From NCBI RefSeq assembly GCF_024198235.1, contig NZ_JAKCFB010000015.1:62001-126000 (forward strand): DNA of 64,000 bases, written 5' to 3'. Shown here piece by piece: positions 10,276 through 18,602 of the stretch; position 1 is the first letter of the stretch; each line of letters starts with the position of its first letter. Below the pieces are notes generated by a model. It had not been told where the DNA came from, did no database searches, and worked only from the letters and a program-made list of their open reading frames with translations. The translations under genes were made by a program, and so were the position numbers. This DNA is from Myxococcus dinghuensis. Lineage in GTDB: Bacteria > Myxococcota > Myxococcia > Myxococcales > Myxococcaceae.

Positions 10276-10797
10276 TCAGGTCCCCGCCAGGGTGACGTCG
10301 GGGAACAGCAGGCGGCGCTGGGCGCCCTGCTCCTCGCGGATGGCGTCCATCGTCTGGATGAGCGCGTCGTACGGGATGTCCGGGTCCGCGCCGACGATGA
10401 CCTTCGTCTCCTTGGGGAACTCGGACTTGATCCGCACCATCCACGCGTTGAGGGCGGCGTAGTCGTACTCGCCATCCGCCTTCACGGGCACGGTGGGGGC
10501 GCCCTCCTCGCCGAGGATGGCGTTCTCGCTGCTGACGAAGTGGCCCTTGCGGGAGATGAGCACCGACAGGGTCAGCTTGGGCTCGTCCCCCGGCTGCTCC
10601 TGCGTCACCGCCGCCGCCGGCCCGCCGTAGCCCGGCGCGCTCACGTTGAGGATGCCGAACGAGGCCAGGCCCGTGATCGACAGCAACATGAAGATGATGA
10701 GGTTCATGAGGATGTCGAGGTACGGGACGATGTTCAGCTCGCCCGTCTCCTCCTCCTCTCGGACCTTCAGCTTGCGCCGGGAGTAGTGGAACGCCAT
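10276..10797 (-). CDS. TolR/ExbD-family motor subunit (AglQ/AglV-like)
   Basis: A 173-residue ExbD/TolR-family stator subunit. The short basic N-terminus leads to GELNIVPYLDILMNLIIFML, a single transmembrane helix (about 25-45) with the proton-carrying aspartate at D28. As I recall, the M. xanthus gliding stator mutant is AglQ D28N, so the position matches, but TolR homologues commonly have this Asp at 23-29, so the match is not proof. The periplasmic part is about 125 residues and lacks the long linker of E. coli TolR. It starts 19 bases after the TolQ-like gene. It would form the ion channel together with the TolQ-like protein and the second TolR-like protein. Confidence 0.88.
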   Translation of the reverse strand: MAFHYSRRKLKVREEEETGELNIVPYLDILMNLIIFMLLSITGLASFGILNVSAPGYGGPAAAVTQEQPGDEPKLTLSVLISRKGHFVSSENAILGEEGAPTVPVKADGEYDYAALNAWMVRIKSEFPKETKVIVGADPDIPYDALIQTMDAIREEQGAQRRLLFPDVTLAGT

Positions 10798-10816
10798 GGA
10801 CGCGCGCCCCCGCGGC

Positions 10817-11557
10817 TTACGACGCCCGGGCCTCGAGCTCCGTGGCCCCCGGATCCACGCCGCCGCGCCGCGACAGCAGGTTCTCCAGCTTCAGGGCGTT
10901 GAGCTCCAGGCTCTCCACCATGGCCTTGGCGTACGACGTGAGGAACAGGTGGAAGATGATGCAGAGCACCGCGATGGAGAGCGCGAACGCGGTGTTGTTC
11001 ATCGCCTTGGAGATGCCGTCCGACAGCAGCGACTGCTTCTGCTCCGCGGGCACGTTGCCCAGCGCCTGGAACGTGCCGATGAGGCCGAAGATGGTGCCCA
11101 CCAGCCCCACCAGCGTGGCGATGTTCGCCAGCGACCACAGCCACGGGATGCGCTTGGAGACGTGGGGGCTGTTCTCGACGATGGCCTCCTCCACGGCCTT
11201 GGCCACCTCGATTTCACCCCGGTTCGCGTTCACCAGCCCCGCGCGGATGACCTTGGCCAGCGGCGCCGTGGGCGCCATCCCGCACACCTTCACGGCCCGG
11301 TCCAGGTTGCCACCACGCACCAGCTTGGTGATCTGCTCCATGAACGGCGCCGGGTTCAGGTTGTACCGGAACACCAGCGTGACGATGCGCTCGAGCGCCA
11401 CCGCCAGCGAGCACGCCAGCCAGAACAGGTTCACGAACATGAACGGACCGCCATCCTTGAAGAACTTGATGACGGAATCCGTGAGACCCAGCTTTCCGGC
11501 GTCCGCGGCCGCGAGGCTCGCGTTGACCAGCAGCTCGCTGACCACCGAGGAAATCAT
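10817..11557 (-). CDS. TolQ/ExbB/MotA-family proton channel subunit (AglX/AglR-like)
   Basis: A 246-residue inner-membrane proton-channel subunit of the MotA/TolQ/ExbB family. Three transmembrane segments lie at about 40-58, 139-163 and 188-207. The large cytoplasmic loop lies between the first and second, as in TolQ. The signature LVGLVGTIFGLIGTFQAL is in the second helix. It leads a TolQ-TolR-TolR operon. In myxobacteria two relatives exist, AglR of the AglRQS gliding motor and AglX of the AglXV set. From memory, M. xanthus aglX/aglV lie about a dozen genes from aglZ, as here, whereas aglRQS is elsewhere. The synteny therefore favours AglX, while three-gene order favours AglR. Function is energy coupling for gliding or for the envelope. 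Confidence 0.9.
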   Translation of the reverse strand: MISSVVSELLVNASLAAADAGKLGLTDSVIKFFKDGGPFMFVNLFWLACSLAVALERIVTLVFRYNLNPAPFMEQITKLVRGGNLDRAVKVCGMAPTAPLAKVIRAGLVNANRGEIEVAKAVEEAIVENSPHVSKRIPWLWSLANIATLVGLVGTIFGLIGTFQALGNVPAEQKQSLLSDGISKAMNNTAFALSIAVLCIIFHLFLTSYAKAMVESLELNALKLENLLSRRGGVDPGATELEARAS

Positions 11558-11632
11558 TGCGCGACTTGTAGGGCGGGCCCGCCGAAGCTGTCAAGCCGTG
11601 GGCGGGCCAGCCCCCTGTAAACACTTGGGTTT

Positions 11633-14203
11633 TCAGGCCGCCGAGGAGGCGCTGGGGTCGGTGGGCACGCCGCCCTGCTCGGCCACCTCCCGCCGGTAGC
11701 CGCACTCCTTGTTGGGACAGGCGACGTACGCCCCGTCCCGCTTGGAGAACTTCTGGAGCAGGTACGGCGAGGCGCACTGGGGGCAGCTCTCCGCGAGCGG
11801 CCGGTCCCACGCCGCGAAGCGGCAGTCCGGGTAGCGGTTGCAGCCGAAGAAGATCTTCCCCCGGCCGCTGCGCCGCTCGGTGAGGTAGCCCTGCTTGCAC
11901 TCCGGGCAGTCGACGCCGATGGAGATGGGCTTGGACGTCTTGCAGTCCGGGTAGCCCGAACACGCCATGAAGCGCCCGAACCGGCCGCGCTTGATGACCA
12001 TGGGCTTGCCGCACTTCTCACACTTCTCGTCCGTCGTCTCCTCCTCGACGATGACGATCTTCCCCTCCGCGTCCCGCTTGAAGTCCTTGGTGTTCTTGCA
12101 GTCGGGGTAGTTCGAGCAGGCGAGGAAGTGCCCCATCTTCCCGAACTTGATGACGAAGTGGTTGCCGCACTTCTCGCAGGCGATGTCGGTCTTGATCTCC
12201 TCGCGCTTGACGTCGCGCATCTCCGCCTTCGCCTTCTCGAGCGTCTCCTTGAAGGGCCCGTAGAAGTCGTGCAGCACGGCCTTCCAGCTCGCGCCGCCGT
12301 CGGAGATCTGGTCCAGCTTCTCCTCCATCGTCGCGGTGAAGGTGACGTCCAGCTCGTGGGGGAAGTGCTTGACCAGCATCTCGTTGGTCATCTGCCCCAG
12401 GTCCGTGGGCCGGAAGCGCCCCTCCAGCTTCTCCACGTACTTCTTGTCCTGGATGGTGGAGAGGATGGCGGCGTACGTCGACGGACGGCCGATGCCCTTC
12501 TCCTCCAGCTCCTTCACCAGCGTGGCCTCGCTGAAGCGCGGGGGCGGCTGGGTGAAGTGCTGCTCGTGCAGGAGCTTCTGCAGGCCCAGCGTGTCGCCGT
12601 CGTTGAGCACCGGCAGGTCGCCCACGGCGTCCGCGCCGTCCGCGTTCTCGTCGCCGGCGGCCTTGGCCTTCTCCTTCTCCGCCTCCTCTTCCGGCGTCAG
12701 GCCCGCGCCGTACACCGCGAGGTAGCCGGGGAACTTCAGCGTGCTGCCGGAGGCGCGGAAGGTGGCGCGACCGGCGGCGATGTCCGCGCTCGTCTGGTCA
12801 TAGACGGCGGGCTTCATCTGGCACGCCACGAAGCGGTTCCAGATGAGCTCGTAGAGCCGGAACATGTCCTGCTCGTCCATGGCCTCGAAGAAGGGCCGCA
12901 CCCGCTCCGGCGGGTACTCCAGGGACGTGGGGCGGATGGCCTCGTGCGCGTCCTGCGCGCTCTTGCGGGACTTGTAGACCACCGGCTCTTCCGGCAGGTA
13001 CTCCGCGCCGTACTTCGTGCCGATCATCTCGCGCACCTGCTTCACGGCGTCGTCGGACAGACGGGTGGAGTCCGTACGCATGTACGTGATGAGCGCCGTC
13101 TGGCCCTCCTCGCCGAGGGGCACGCCCTCGTAGAGCTTCTGGGCCAGCGTCATCGTCTTCTTCGCGGTGAAGGACAGCCGGTTGGCCGCCTCCTGCTGCA
13201 GCTTGGAGGTGATGAACGGCGCGGGCGCGTTGCGGCGGCGCTCGCGACGGTCCACCTTGGACACCGCGAAGTCGGCCTTCTGGAGCTCGGCGACCAGGCC
13301 CTCGGTGATGGCGCGGTCCTTGAGTTCCACCTTCTTGCCGTCCACCTTGGACAGCTTGGCCTTGAACGGCGGCGGGCCGGACGGGCCCTCCAGGAGCGCG
13401 TCGAGCGTCCAGTACTCCTCGGGGACGAAGGCCTTGATCTCCGCCTCGCGCTCCACGATGAGGCGCACCGCGACGGACTGCACGCGGCCGGCGGACAGGC
13501 CCCGGCGGATCTTCTGCCAGAGCAGCGGGGAGATCTGGTAGCCCACGAGCCGGTCGAGGATGCGGCGCGTCTGCTGCGAGTCGTAGTTGTCCTGGTTCAG
13601 CTCGCGCGGCTGGGCGATGGCCTCCTGGATGGCCTTCTTCGTGATTTCGTTGAAGGTGACGCGCAGGGCGTCCGGGTGCGCGAGCTCCTCCTTGATGTGC
13701 CAGGCGATGGCCTCGCCCTCGCGGTCGGGGTCCGTGGCCAGGAAGACCTTGTCCGCGGACTTCGCCATCTTCTTCAGCTCGTTGAGCACCTTCTCCTTGC
13801 CCTTGATGACCTCGTATTCGGGCTGGAAGTCGTGCTCCACGTCGACGCCCATCTTGCTCTTGGGCAGGTCCTTCACGTGCCCCACGGACGCCTTCACCGT
13901 GTAGCCGGAGCCCAGGTACTTCTTGATGGTCTTCGCCTTGGCGGGCGACTCGACGACGACCAGGTAGTGCGGCCCCTTGCCGCGCGGCGCGACCTCCTCC
14001 TCCGCGTCCGCCTCCACCGTGGGCAGCCCGTCATCGTCGCCCTTGGAGGCGCGGCGGCGGGCCGCGGTCTTCTTCGCCTTGGCGGCCGTCTTCTTCGCGG
14101 CGGGCTTCTTCTTGGCCGCCGCGCGCCCGGTCGTCGCCTTGCGGGGCGCCTTCTCCTCGGTCGCCTCGGTCTCTTCCGCCTTCTTCTTCGTCCGCGTGGC
14201 CAT
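11633..14203 (-). CDS. topA: DNA topoisomerase I (type IA) with Lys/Ala-rich N-terminal extension
   Basis: An 856-residue type IA topoisomerase that relaxes negative supercoils by cutting one strand. The TOPRIM domain starts near 78 (YLVVVESPAKAKTIKKYLGS) and holds the acidic metal site ATDPDREGEAIAW (158-166). The catalytic tyrosine is Y374 in ITYMRTDSTRLS. Four C-terminal C4 zinc ribbons follow one another (each a CxxC with a later C..YPDC-type pair), instead of the three in E. coli. The first 75 residues are an unusual extension rich in Lys and Ala (AAAKKKPAAKKTAAKAKK), like a histone H1 tail, which should bind DNA non-specifically. The start at 14203 is 11 bases after the dprA stop, so the two are cotranscribed, with the motor genes 75 bases downstream. 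Confidence 0.96.
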   Translation of the reverse strand: MATRTKKKAEETEATEEKAPRKATTGRAAAKKKPAAKKTAAKAKKTAARRRASKGDDDGLPTVEADAEEEVAPRGKGPHYLVVVESPAKAKTIKKYLGSGYTVKASVGHVKDLPKSKMGVDVEHDFQPEYEVIKGKEKVLNELKKMAKSADKVFLATDPDREGEAIAWHIKEELAHPDALRVTFNEITKKAIQEAIAQPRELNQDNYDSQQTRRILDRLVGYQISPLLWQKIRRGLSAGRVQSVAVRLIVEREAEIKAFVPEEYWTLDALLEGPSGPPPFKAKLSKVDGKKVELKDRAITEGLVAELQKADFAVSKVDRRERRRNAPAPFITSKLQQEAANRLSFTAKKTMTLAQKLYEGVPLGEEGQTALITYMRTDSTRLSDDAVKQVREMIGTKYGAEYLPEEPVVYKSRKSAQDAHEAIRPTSLEYPPERVRPFFEAMDEQDMFRLYELIWNRFVACQMKPAVYDQTSADIAAGRATFRASGSTLKFPGYLAVYGAGLTPEEEAEKEKAKAAGDENADGADAVGDLPVLNDGDTLGLQKLLHEQHFTQPPPRFSEATLVKELEEKGIGRPSTYAAILSTIQDKKYVEKLEGRFRPTDLGQMTNEMLVKHFPHELDVTFTATMEEKLDQISDGGASWKAVLHDFYGPFKETLEKAKAEMRDVKREEIKTDIACEKCGNHFVIKFGKMGHFLACSNYPDCKNTKDFKRDAEGKIVIVEEETTDEKCEKCGKPMVIKRGRFGRFMACSGYPDCKTSKPISIGVDCPECKQGYLTERRSGRGKIFFGCNRYPDCRFAAWDRPLAESCPQCASPYLLQKFSKRDGAYVACPNKECGYRREVAEQGGVPTDPSASSAA

Positions 14204-14214
14204 GACTCTCCTAC

Positions 14215-15336
14215 CTAGATCTTCTCGTACAGCCTGCCCGGGTGCTGGACGACCAGCCCCGTCAACTCCAGCTCCACCAGCGCGCTGGCGAGCGCGGCGG
14301 CGGAGAGGGTGCTCCCGGTCAGCACCTCGTCGAATGTCCGGGGAATCCGGTCCAACAGCGCGTAGGCCCCCCGTGCTTCCGCGGAGAGTTCGTCCCACGA
14401 GCCCCCCGCTCCCGGCGCCACCACCTGCCCAGGCCGCGCGCCCACCACCCTCCACACATCTTCCGCCCCCAGGCAGGCCCGGGCATGCCCGTCCCGGATG
14501 AGGACGTTGCAACCCGCCGCCGCCTCCTGCCGGACATCCCCTGGCAACGCCAGGATCGGCCGGCCCTGTGCCCGCCCCGCCTGCGCCGTCAGCAGGCTCC
14601 CCGACTTCTCCCCCGCCCTCATCACCAGGACCGCGTCGGATGCGCCGGAGATGAGCCGGTTGCGCCGGGGGAACGTGGAGGTGCTCGCCCGGACCCCGGG
14701 CGGCAGTTCGCTGAAGAACACGCCGCCCCGCTCCAGGAAGTGCGGCAGCAGCCGCGCCTGCGCCGGGTCCAGCGCGTCCAGCGCCGACCCGAGGAACGCC
14801 CACGTCTCCCCCGCCACGTCCAGCGCGCCCCAGTGGCACGCCCGGTCCACCCCCGCCGCCGCCCCCGACACCACCCCCACCCCACCCTCGGCCACCCGCC
14901 GGGCGAACGCCCGGGCGAACGGCAGGAAGCCCTGGTCCGGATGTCGGCTGCCCACCATGGCCACCCGCCTGCGCGGATGACCCGGCTGGCCCCGGTAGAA
15001 GAGCAGCGGCGGCGCGTCGTCCACCTCCCTCAGCAGCTCCGGGTAGGTCCGCCCGCCCGCGAAGGCCACCCCCATCCGCCCGGCGTGGCAGGCCTCCAGC
15101 AGCCGCTCCGCCAGCAACGAGAGGTGCTCCACCGATGCCAGCCGGCGGCGCACCGGGGGGGAGACCGGCGCGTCGGACAGCCAGTCCGCCACGCGCGTGG
15201 ACGCCAGCGGCGCCAGGCGGCCGTCGGCGAATTGACGCAGAGCGGCCAACGTCCTCGGCCCCAGGCCGGGAACGGCCCAGAGCGCGAGGCAGGCCTGCTG
15301 CTCCATCGTGAGGCTGTCCGTCTCAGCGTCCGCCAT
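14215..15336 (-). CDS. dprA: DNA processing protein DprA/Smf
   Basis: A 373-residue DprA/Smf protein, which binds incoming single-stranded DNA and loads RecA during natural transformation. An N-terminal helical SAM-like domain is followed by the Rossmann domain with RRVAMVGSRHPDQGF and GVVSGAAAGVDRACHWGAL, then FPRRNRLISGASDAVLV, and a C-terminal winged-helix region (about 310-370). The ATG at 15336 is chosen over an in-frame GTG at 15360: a TATATA element at 15362-15367 and a TTGACC/TATGTG pair further upstream would place the RNA start near or after the GTG, and a G-rich site precedes the ATG. It is the first gene of a likely dprA-topA unit that may read into the motor genes. Confidence 0.93.
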   Translation of the reverse strand: MADAETDSLTMEQQACLALWAVPGLGPRTLAALRQFADGRLAPLASTRVADWLSDAPVSPPVRRRLASVEHLSLLAERLLEACHAGRMGVAFAGGRTYPELLREVDDAPPLLFYRGQPGHPRRRVAMVGSRHPDQGFLPFARAFARRVAEGGVGVVSGAAAGVDRACHWGALDVAGETWAFLGSALDALDPAQARLLPHFLERGGVFFSELPPGVRASTSTFPRRNRLISGASDAVLVMRAGEKSGSLLTAQAGRAQGRPILALPGDVRQEAAAGCNVLIRDGHARACLGAEDVWRVVGARPGQVVAPGAGGSWDELSAEARGAYALLDRIPRTFDEVLTGSTLSAAALASALVELELTGLVVQHPGRLYEKI

Positions 15337-15395
15337 ACCCGACCCCCACGCGGTTCCCACCTATATAGAAGATGGGTCCCCTGGGAGGGGCGCGA

Positions 15396-15424
15396 CACAT
15401 AAACACCGGACCGCCACCGGTCAA
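15396..15424 (-). promoter_or_regulatory. Candidate promoter for dprA-topA
   Basis: On the minus strand TTGACC (15419-15424) and TATGTG (15396-15401) are separated by exactly 17 bases, about 60 bases before the dprA ATG. A second AT-rich element, TATATA at 15362-15367, lies closer to the gene but has no -35 partner, so either could supply the transcript start. Confidence 0.45.
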
Positions 15425-15432
15425 GCACTCAA

Positions 15433-15452
15433 CCCCTCCACGGCTGGAGGGG
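15433..15452 (-). terminator. Hairpin terminator after the LysM gene
   Basis: A perfect 8-base-pair stem with a four-base loop (arms 15433-15440 and 15445-15452, CCCCTCCA paired with TGGAGGGG) lies about 20 bases after the LysM gene stop on the minus strand, just before the dprA promoter. Only two T residues follow, so it is a weak or Rho-assisted terminator. Confidence 0.6.
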
Positions 15453-15472
15453 ATGCACTTTTCCTGCCGACT

Positions 15473-16684
15473 TCAGCGGCTGGCGGTGGGAGCGTTCCCC
15501 ACCTGCATCACCGCCCGGTCCCCGTTGATGATCTCCTGGAGGGAGCGGATCACCAGGCAGTTGCTGGTGCGCTCCTTCACTTCGGTGACCATGCAGGTGC
15601 CGATGGACTCCCAGGGGTAGCTCTTCTCCTTCTGGTTGGGCTCCTTCACGGGCTTGCCCAGCACCTCGTTGGACGGGTCACCCTGGCGCAGGATGGTGAA
15701 GGTGTTGCCCAGCGCCACGCCGTCCGAGCTGCCGCGGTCGACGACCAGGGTGTGGTGCTCGCCGAACTGGGACAGGTACGGCACCAGGGCCGTGACGATG
15801 CTGCCCCGGACCTCCTTCGCGTTGGGCCGCGGCGCCACGCGCTCGCTGAGCTTCTCGCCGTAGGGGCCCACCAGGTCGCCGCGCTCGATGCCGTCCCAGG
15901 TGTCGACGATCTGCGCGGTGACGACGTTCTGGTCCACGCGGATGACGCGCAGCGTGCCCACGAAGTCCGTGAGGTAGCCCAGCTTGGCGCCCGACTTCGG
16001 GTGCTTCACTTCCTGCGTGGTGTGGAAGATGACGTAGCGGTCCCCCACCTTGGCGTCGCCCTTGCGCTTGAAGCGGACGTAGACGTTGTCGGGGAAGGAC
16101 AGCAGGAACGCGCCGCTGGTGGAGCCGTCGATGCGGCCCGCCTCGTCCAGCTCACGCGTGGTGACGAAGCCCTGCGTCGTCACCGGCCGGGAGGAGGACA
16201 CGTCGTAGCCGATCTTCCCGGACACCGACACCATGTCCCCGCCGGACAGCTCCGTGGGGGCGGCGACGTCCGGCGTCTCCTCGCCCGTGTCCACGCGCTG
16301 CGGGACCTCCTCGCCGTTGGCGAAGAAGCGCACCTGGTTGCCGGGGTAGATCCAGTGCGGGTTGGCGATCTCCGGGTTGTAGGACCAGACCTTCGGCCAG
16401 TACCAGGGGCTGCCCAGGTAGCGCGAGGACAGGTCCCACAGCGTGTCGCCGTCCTGCACGGTGTGGACCTCGCCGGGGGCGCTGTCGCGACCCTTGGGCG
16501 CGCCAGGGGGCAGTTGCACGGTGGTGCCGGAGGGGCGCTCGGGCGCCTCGTCCATCACGTCGGCGCCTTGGGTCTCGCCGCCGGTCTCCGTGTCTTCGTC
16601 ACCGCCCTCCTGCTGGGCGAACGCGCTCGTGGCGGGCGCGACGGCGAGGCTCAACATCAGCGAGGTGAGGATCCGGGAGCGCAT
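15473..16684 (-). CDS. Exported LysM peptidoglycan-binding protein
   Basis: A 403-residue exported protein. Residues 1-23 form a signal peptide with cleavage after AFA. An acidic, Pro-rich linker leads to one LysM domain at about 73-120 (VHTVQDGDTLWDLSSRYLGS through IYPGNQVRF), which binds peptidoglycan glycan strands. The remaining 280 residues are beta-rich and contain no enzyme motif I recognise. The ATG at 16684 has a strong ribosome binding site (GAAAGGA, seven to eight bases upstream). It lies 26 bases downstream of the CpoB/YbgF-like lipoprotein gene on the same strand, so the two probably form an operon concerned with the cell wall and outer membrane. The protein likely sits in the periplasm on peptidoglycan. 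Confidence 0.88.
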   Translation of the reverse strand: MRSRILTSLMLSLAVAPATSAFAQQEGGDEDTETGGETQGADVMDEAPERPSGTTVQLPPGAPKGRDSAPGEVHTVQDGDTLWDLSSRYLGSPWYWPKVWSYNPEIANPHWIYPGNQVRFFANGEEVPQRVDTGEETPDVAAPTELSGGDMVSVSGKIGYDVSSSRPVTTQGFVTTRELDEAGRIDGSTSGAFLLSFPDNVYVRFKRKGDAKVGDRYVIFHTTQEVKHPKSGAKLGYLTDFVGTLRVIRVDQNVVTAQIVDTWDGIERGDLVGPYGEKLSERVAPRPNAKEVRGSIVTALVPYLSQFGEHHTLVVDRGSSDGVALGNTFTILRQGDPSNEVLGKPVKEPNQKEKSYPWESIGTCMVTEVKERTSNCLVIRSLQEIINGDRAVMQVGNAPTASR

Positions 16685-16710
16685 CGCACGACGTCCTTTC
16701 GAAAGAAAAC

Positions 16711-17562
16711 TCACTGCGGGAGCGCGGCGAGCCGCTGCTCCGCCTGCGTGGCGGCGGCCGTCCCCGGGAACTGGGTGACGACACGCGTGTAGAGTGCACG
16801 GGCATCCGCGGCCTGGTTGAGCCGCATCCGACACTCGGCGAGCCGGAGCATGCCGTCCAGCATGGCGTCCCCGGCGGGATAGGTGGCGATCAGCCGCTCG
16901 AACGTCTTCGCGGCGTCCTTGAACTCGTCGAGCCCCATCTGGCCCAGCCCGCTGAAGTACAGCGCGTTGTCCGCGCGCGGGTGGCGGGGGTTCTCCTCGG
17001 AGAAGCGGCGCAGGCGCTGCACGCCCCCCTCCACGTTGCCGGTGCGCAGGAGCGCCACGGACTTCTCGAACTCGGCCTCCAGCACGTCCGGGTCCGGCGC
17101 GTCCGCCGGGTCCGCGTCCCGGGGGCTGGAGACCATCGTCGCCCCGCCGGAGTCCGCGGCCCCCTCGGAGACGGGGCTGATGAACATCTCCATCTGCTCG
17201 GAGTCCGGCTCCACCACCGCGACCGCCGTGGGCAGCCGGGGCGCCGGCTCGTAGCGCGGCTTGAGCTTCACCACCGCCAGCTCCGGCGTCGAGGACAGCG
17301 ACGCCGTCTCCTGCGTCGGGACGCTCGCCTCCTTCACCACCGAGGCGCCCTTCGCGCCCGACCCGCGCACCCGCTCCACGGCGGCGTGCGCCTCCAGGCG
17401 CTCCAGCCGCTCGGTCAGCCGGGTCTGCGAGTCACGCAGCGCGCGCAGCTCCGCCTGGAGCGCGCCGAGCTCCGCCTGGGAGGCGGCATTGCTGGCACAC
17501 GCGCCCAGCGCGCACAGGGGCGCGACGGCGAGCAGGCGGAGGATGATGGAGCGCGAGCGCAC
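16711..17562 (-). CDS. CpoB/YbgF-like TPR lipoprotein
   Basis: A 283-residue predicted lipoprotein (lipobox CALGAC, acylated C22). A coiled-coil stretch lies at about 28-62 (ELGALQAELRALRDSQTRLT), then a Pro/Ser/Asp-rich linker to about 160, then a C-terminal TPR domain (about 163-283) with EFEKSVALLRTGNVEGGVQ and LYTRVVTQFPGTAAATQAEQ. This order of coiled coil then TPR is that of CpoB (YbgF), which couples the Tol-Pal machine to peptidoglycan synthesis during constriction. E. coli CpoB is periplasmic and not lipidated, so the lipobox is a difference. A TATCCT-like -10 lies near 17600. The motor operon of TolQ/TolR type four genes away may be its functional partner, but this is inference. Confidence 0.8.
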   Translation of the reverse strand: MRSRSIILRLLAVAPLCALGACASNAASQAELGALQAELRALRDSQTRLTERLERLEAHAAVERVRGSGAKGASVVKEASVPTQETASLSSTPELAVVKLKPRYEPAPRLPTAVAVVEPDSEQMEMFISPVSEGAADSGGATMVSSPRDADPADAPDPDVLEAEFEKSVALLRTGNVEGGVQRLRRFSEENPRHPRADNALYFSGLGQMGLDEFKDAAKTFERLIATYPAGDAMLDGMLRLAECRMRLNQAADARALYTRVVTQFPGTAAATQAEQRLAALPQ

Positions 17563-17622
17563 GGGCCTCGACGGACGGATGGAAGTCGTCTCCGAGGATA
17601 GGAAGGCACGTCCAAGAGCGTC

Positions 17623-17647
17623 AAGAAAACGGCCGGTGTGGCCCGGC
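17623..17647 (-). terminator. Intrinsic terminator after pgeF
   Basis: On the minus strand, a few bases after the pgeF stop, GCCGG and CCGGC (17632-17647) form a five-base-pair stem with a six-base loop. It is followed by a TTTTCTT stretch (17623-17629), a rare T-run in this GC-rich DNA. The pattern fits a short Rho-independent terminator. Confidence 0.55.
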
Positions 17648-17650
17648 AGG

Positions 17651-18412
17651 CTAGAAGCGGTGCAGCACGTGGCTCAGGTGGCGCCCCGTCTTCCCCGCGT
17701 CGCGCCGGTGGGAGAAGAACCGCTCGGGCTCACATGCCGTACAGGCCTGTAGCACGTCCACGTGGGCGGGCTTGAGCCCCGCCCGCAGCAGCGACAGTCG
17801 CACCGCCCGTGACAGGTCCAGGTGGGGACGGCCGGCCCGTCGCTCCACGACCTCGTCGCCGAAGCGCGTCACGAAGCGCTGTCCCAAGTCATCCGAGACC
17901 TCGTAGCAGCACCGCTGGATGGCGGGCCCCACCGCCGCCAGGAGCCGCTCCGGCCTGGTGCCCCGGGCCACGAGGATCTCCACCGCGCGGGTGCTGATCT
18001 CCGCGTCCGTGCCCCGCCACCCGGAGTGCACCGCGGCCACGCGCCGCTTGTCGGGGTCCACCAGCAGCACCGGCACGCAGTCCGCGGTGCCCACCGCCAC
18101 CCAGGTCCCCGGCGTCTGCGTCCAGAGCCCGTCCGCCTCGCCCTCCGTGGGCCGCAGCGCCTCGCTCCCCTCCTCCGCGCGCGCCTCCAGCACGCGGTCG
18201 CCATGAACCTGTGACACACGACACAAGGCGCCCAGTGACGCCCCCGCCGCCGTCGCGAGCCGCCGCAGGTTCTCCTCCACCCGCGCCCGCTCGTCGCCCG
18301 TGGAGAACCCCAGGTTGAGCGAAGCGAACGGCCCTTCGGACACGCCGCCCGCGCGCGTCGCGAAGCCATGGGGGACGGGAAGCAGCGAGGACGTCAGCAG
18401 CACGGTCGACAT
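17651..18412 (-). CDS. pgeF: Peptidoglycan editing factor PgeF (YfiH/laccase-domain family)
   Basis: A 253-residue protein of the YfiH/DUF152 family, annotated as multicopper polyphenol oxidase in old records and shown in E. coli to keep wrongly built muropeptides out of the wall. The metal-site residues are in place: H70 (SQVHGDRV), C112 (GTADCVPVLL) and H129 (AAVHSGWRG). The C-terminal block CTACEPERFFSHRRD follows. Length is normal. The ATG at 18412 is preceded by AAGGGCGG at good spacing. It is transcribed away from the diguanylate cyclase gene and ends in a short terminator, so is probably monocistronic. Confidence 0.92.
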   Translation of the reverse strand: MSTVLLTSSLLPVPHGFATRAGGVSEGPFASLNLGFSTGDERARVEENLRRLATAAGASLGALCRVSQVHGDRVLEARAEEGSEALRPTEGEADGLWTQTPGTWVAVGTADCVPVLLVDPDKRRVAAVHSGWRGTDAEISTRAVEILVARGTRPERLLAAVGPAIQRCCYEVSDDLGQRFVTRFGDEVVERRAGRPHLDLSRAVRLSLLRAGLKPAHVDVLQACTACEPERFFSHRRDAGKTGRHLSHVLHRF

Positions 18413-18513
18413 GGTCCGCCCTTGTATCCGCCCCACCGCCACGACGCACCCGGACGGCCCGTCGCGCCGACGGATTGCGCTAGCGAAGCCGAAAAATTCC
18501 GATGCAAGTACGT

Positions 18514-18571
18514 TTGACAGTCCGCGTCAGGCCATTGACAATTCCGCAGACTCTTCGTGAAACAGGTTTCA
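18514..18571 (+). promoter_or_regulatory. Promoter/operator region of the haem-c diguanylate cyclase gene
   Basis: Two TTGACA boxes occur at 18514-18519 and 18535-18540. The first is 17 bases from GACAAT (18537-18542). The second is 17 bases from a palindrome TGAAAC-AG-GTTTCA (18558-18571), whose left arm would sit in the -10 position. The palindrome is a good operator candidate for a dimeric regulator. Confidence 0.5.
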
Positions 18572-18602
18572 TTCCTCGACGCCAGGGTCAACGAACGCAC
18601 GC

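Noticed and set aside
12128-14218. A 696-codon plus-strand frame opposite topA
   Set aside because: topA is certain from its active-site and zinc-ribbon motifs. The other frame has no motif and an odd Leu/Arg/His composition.
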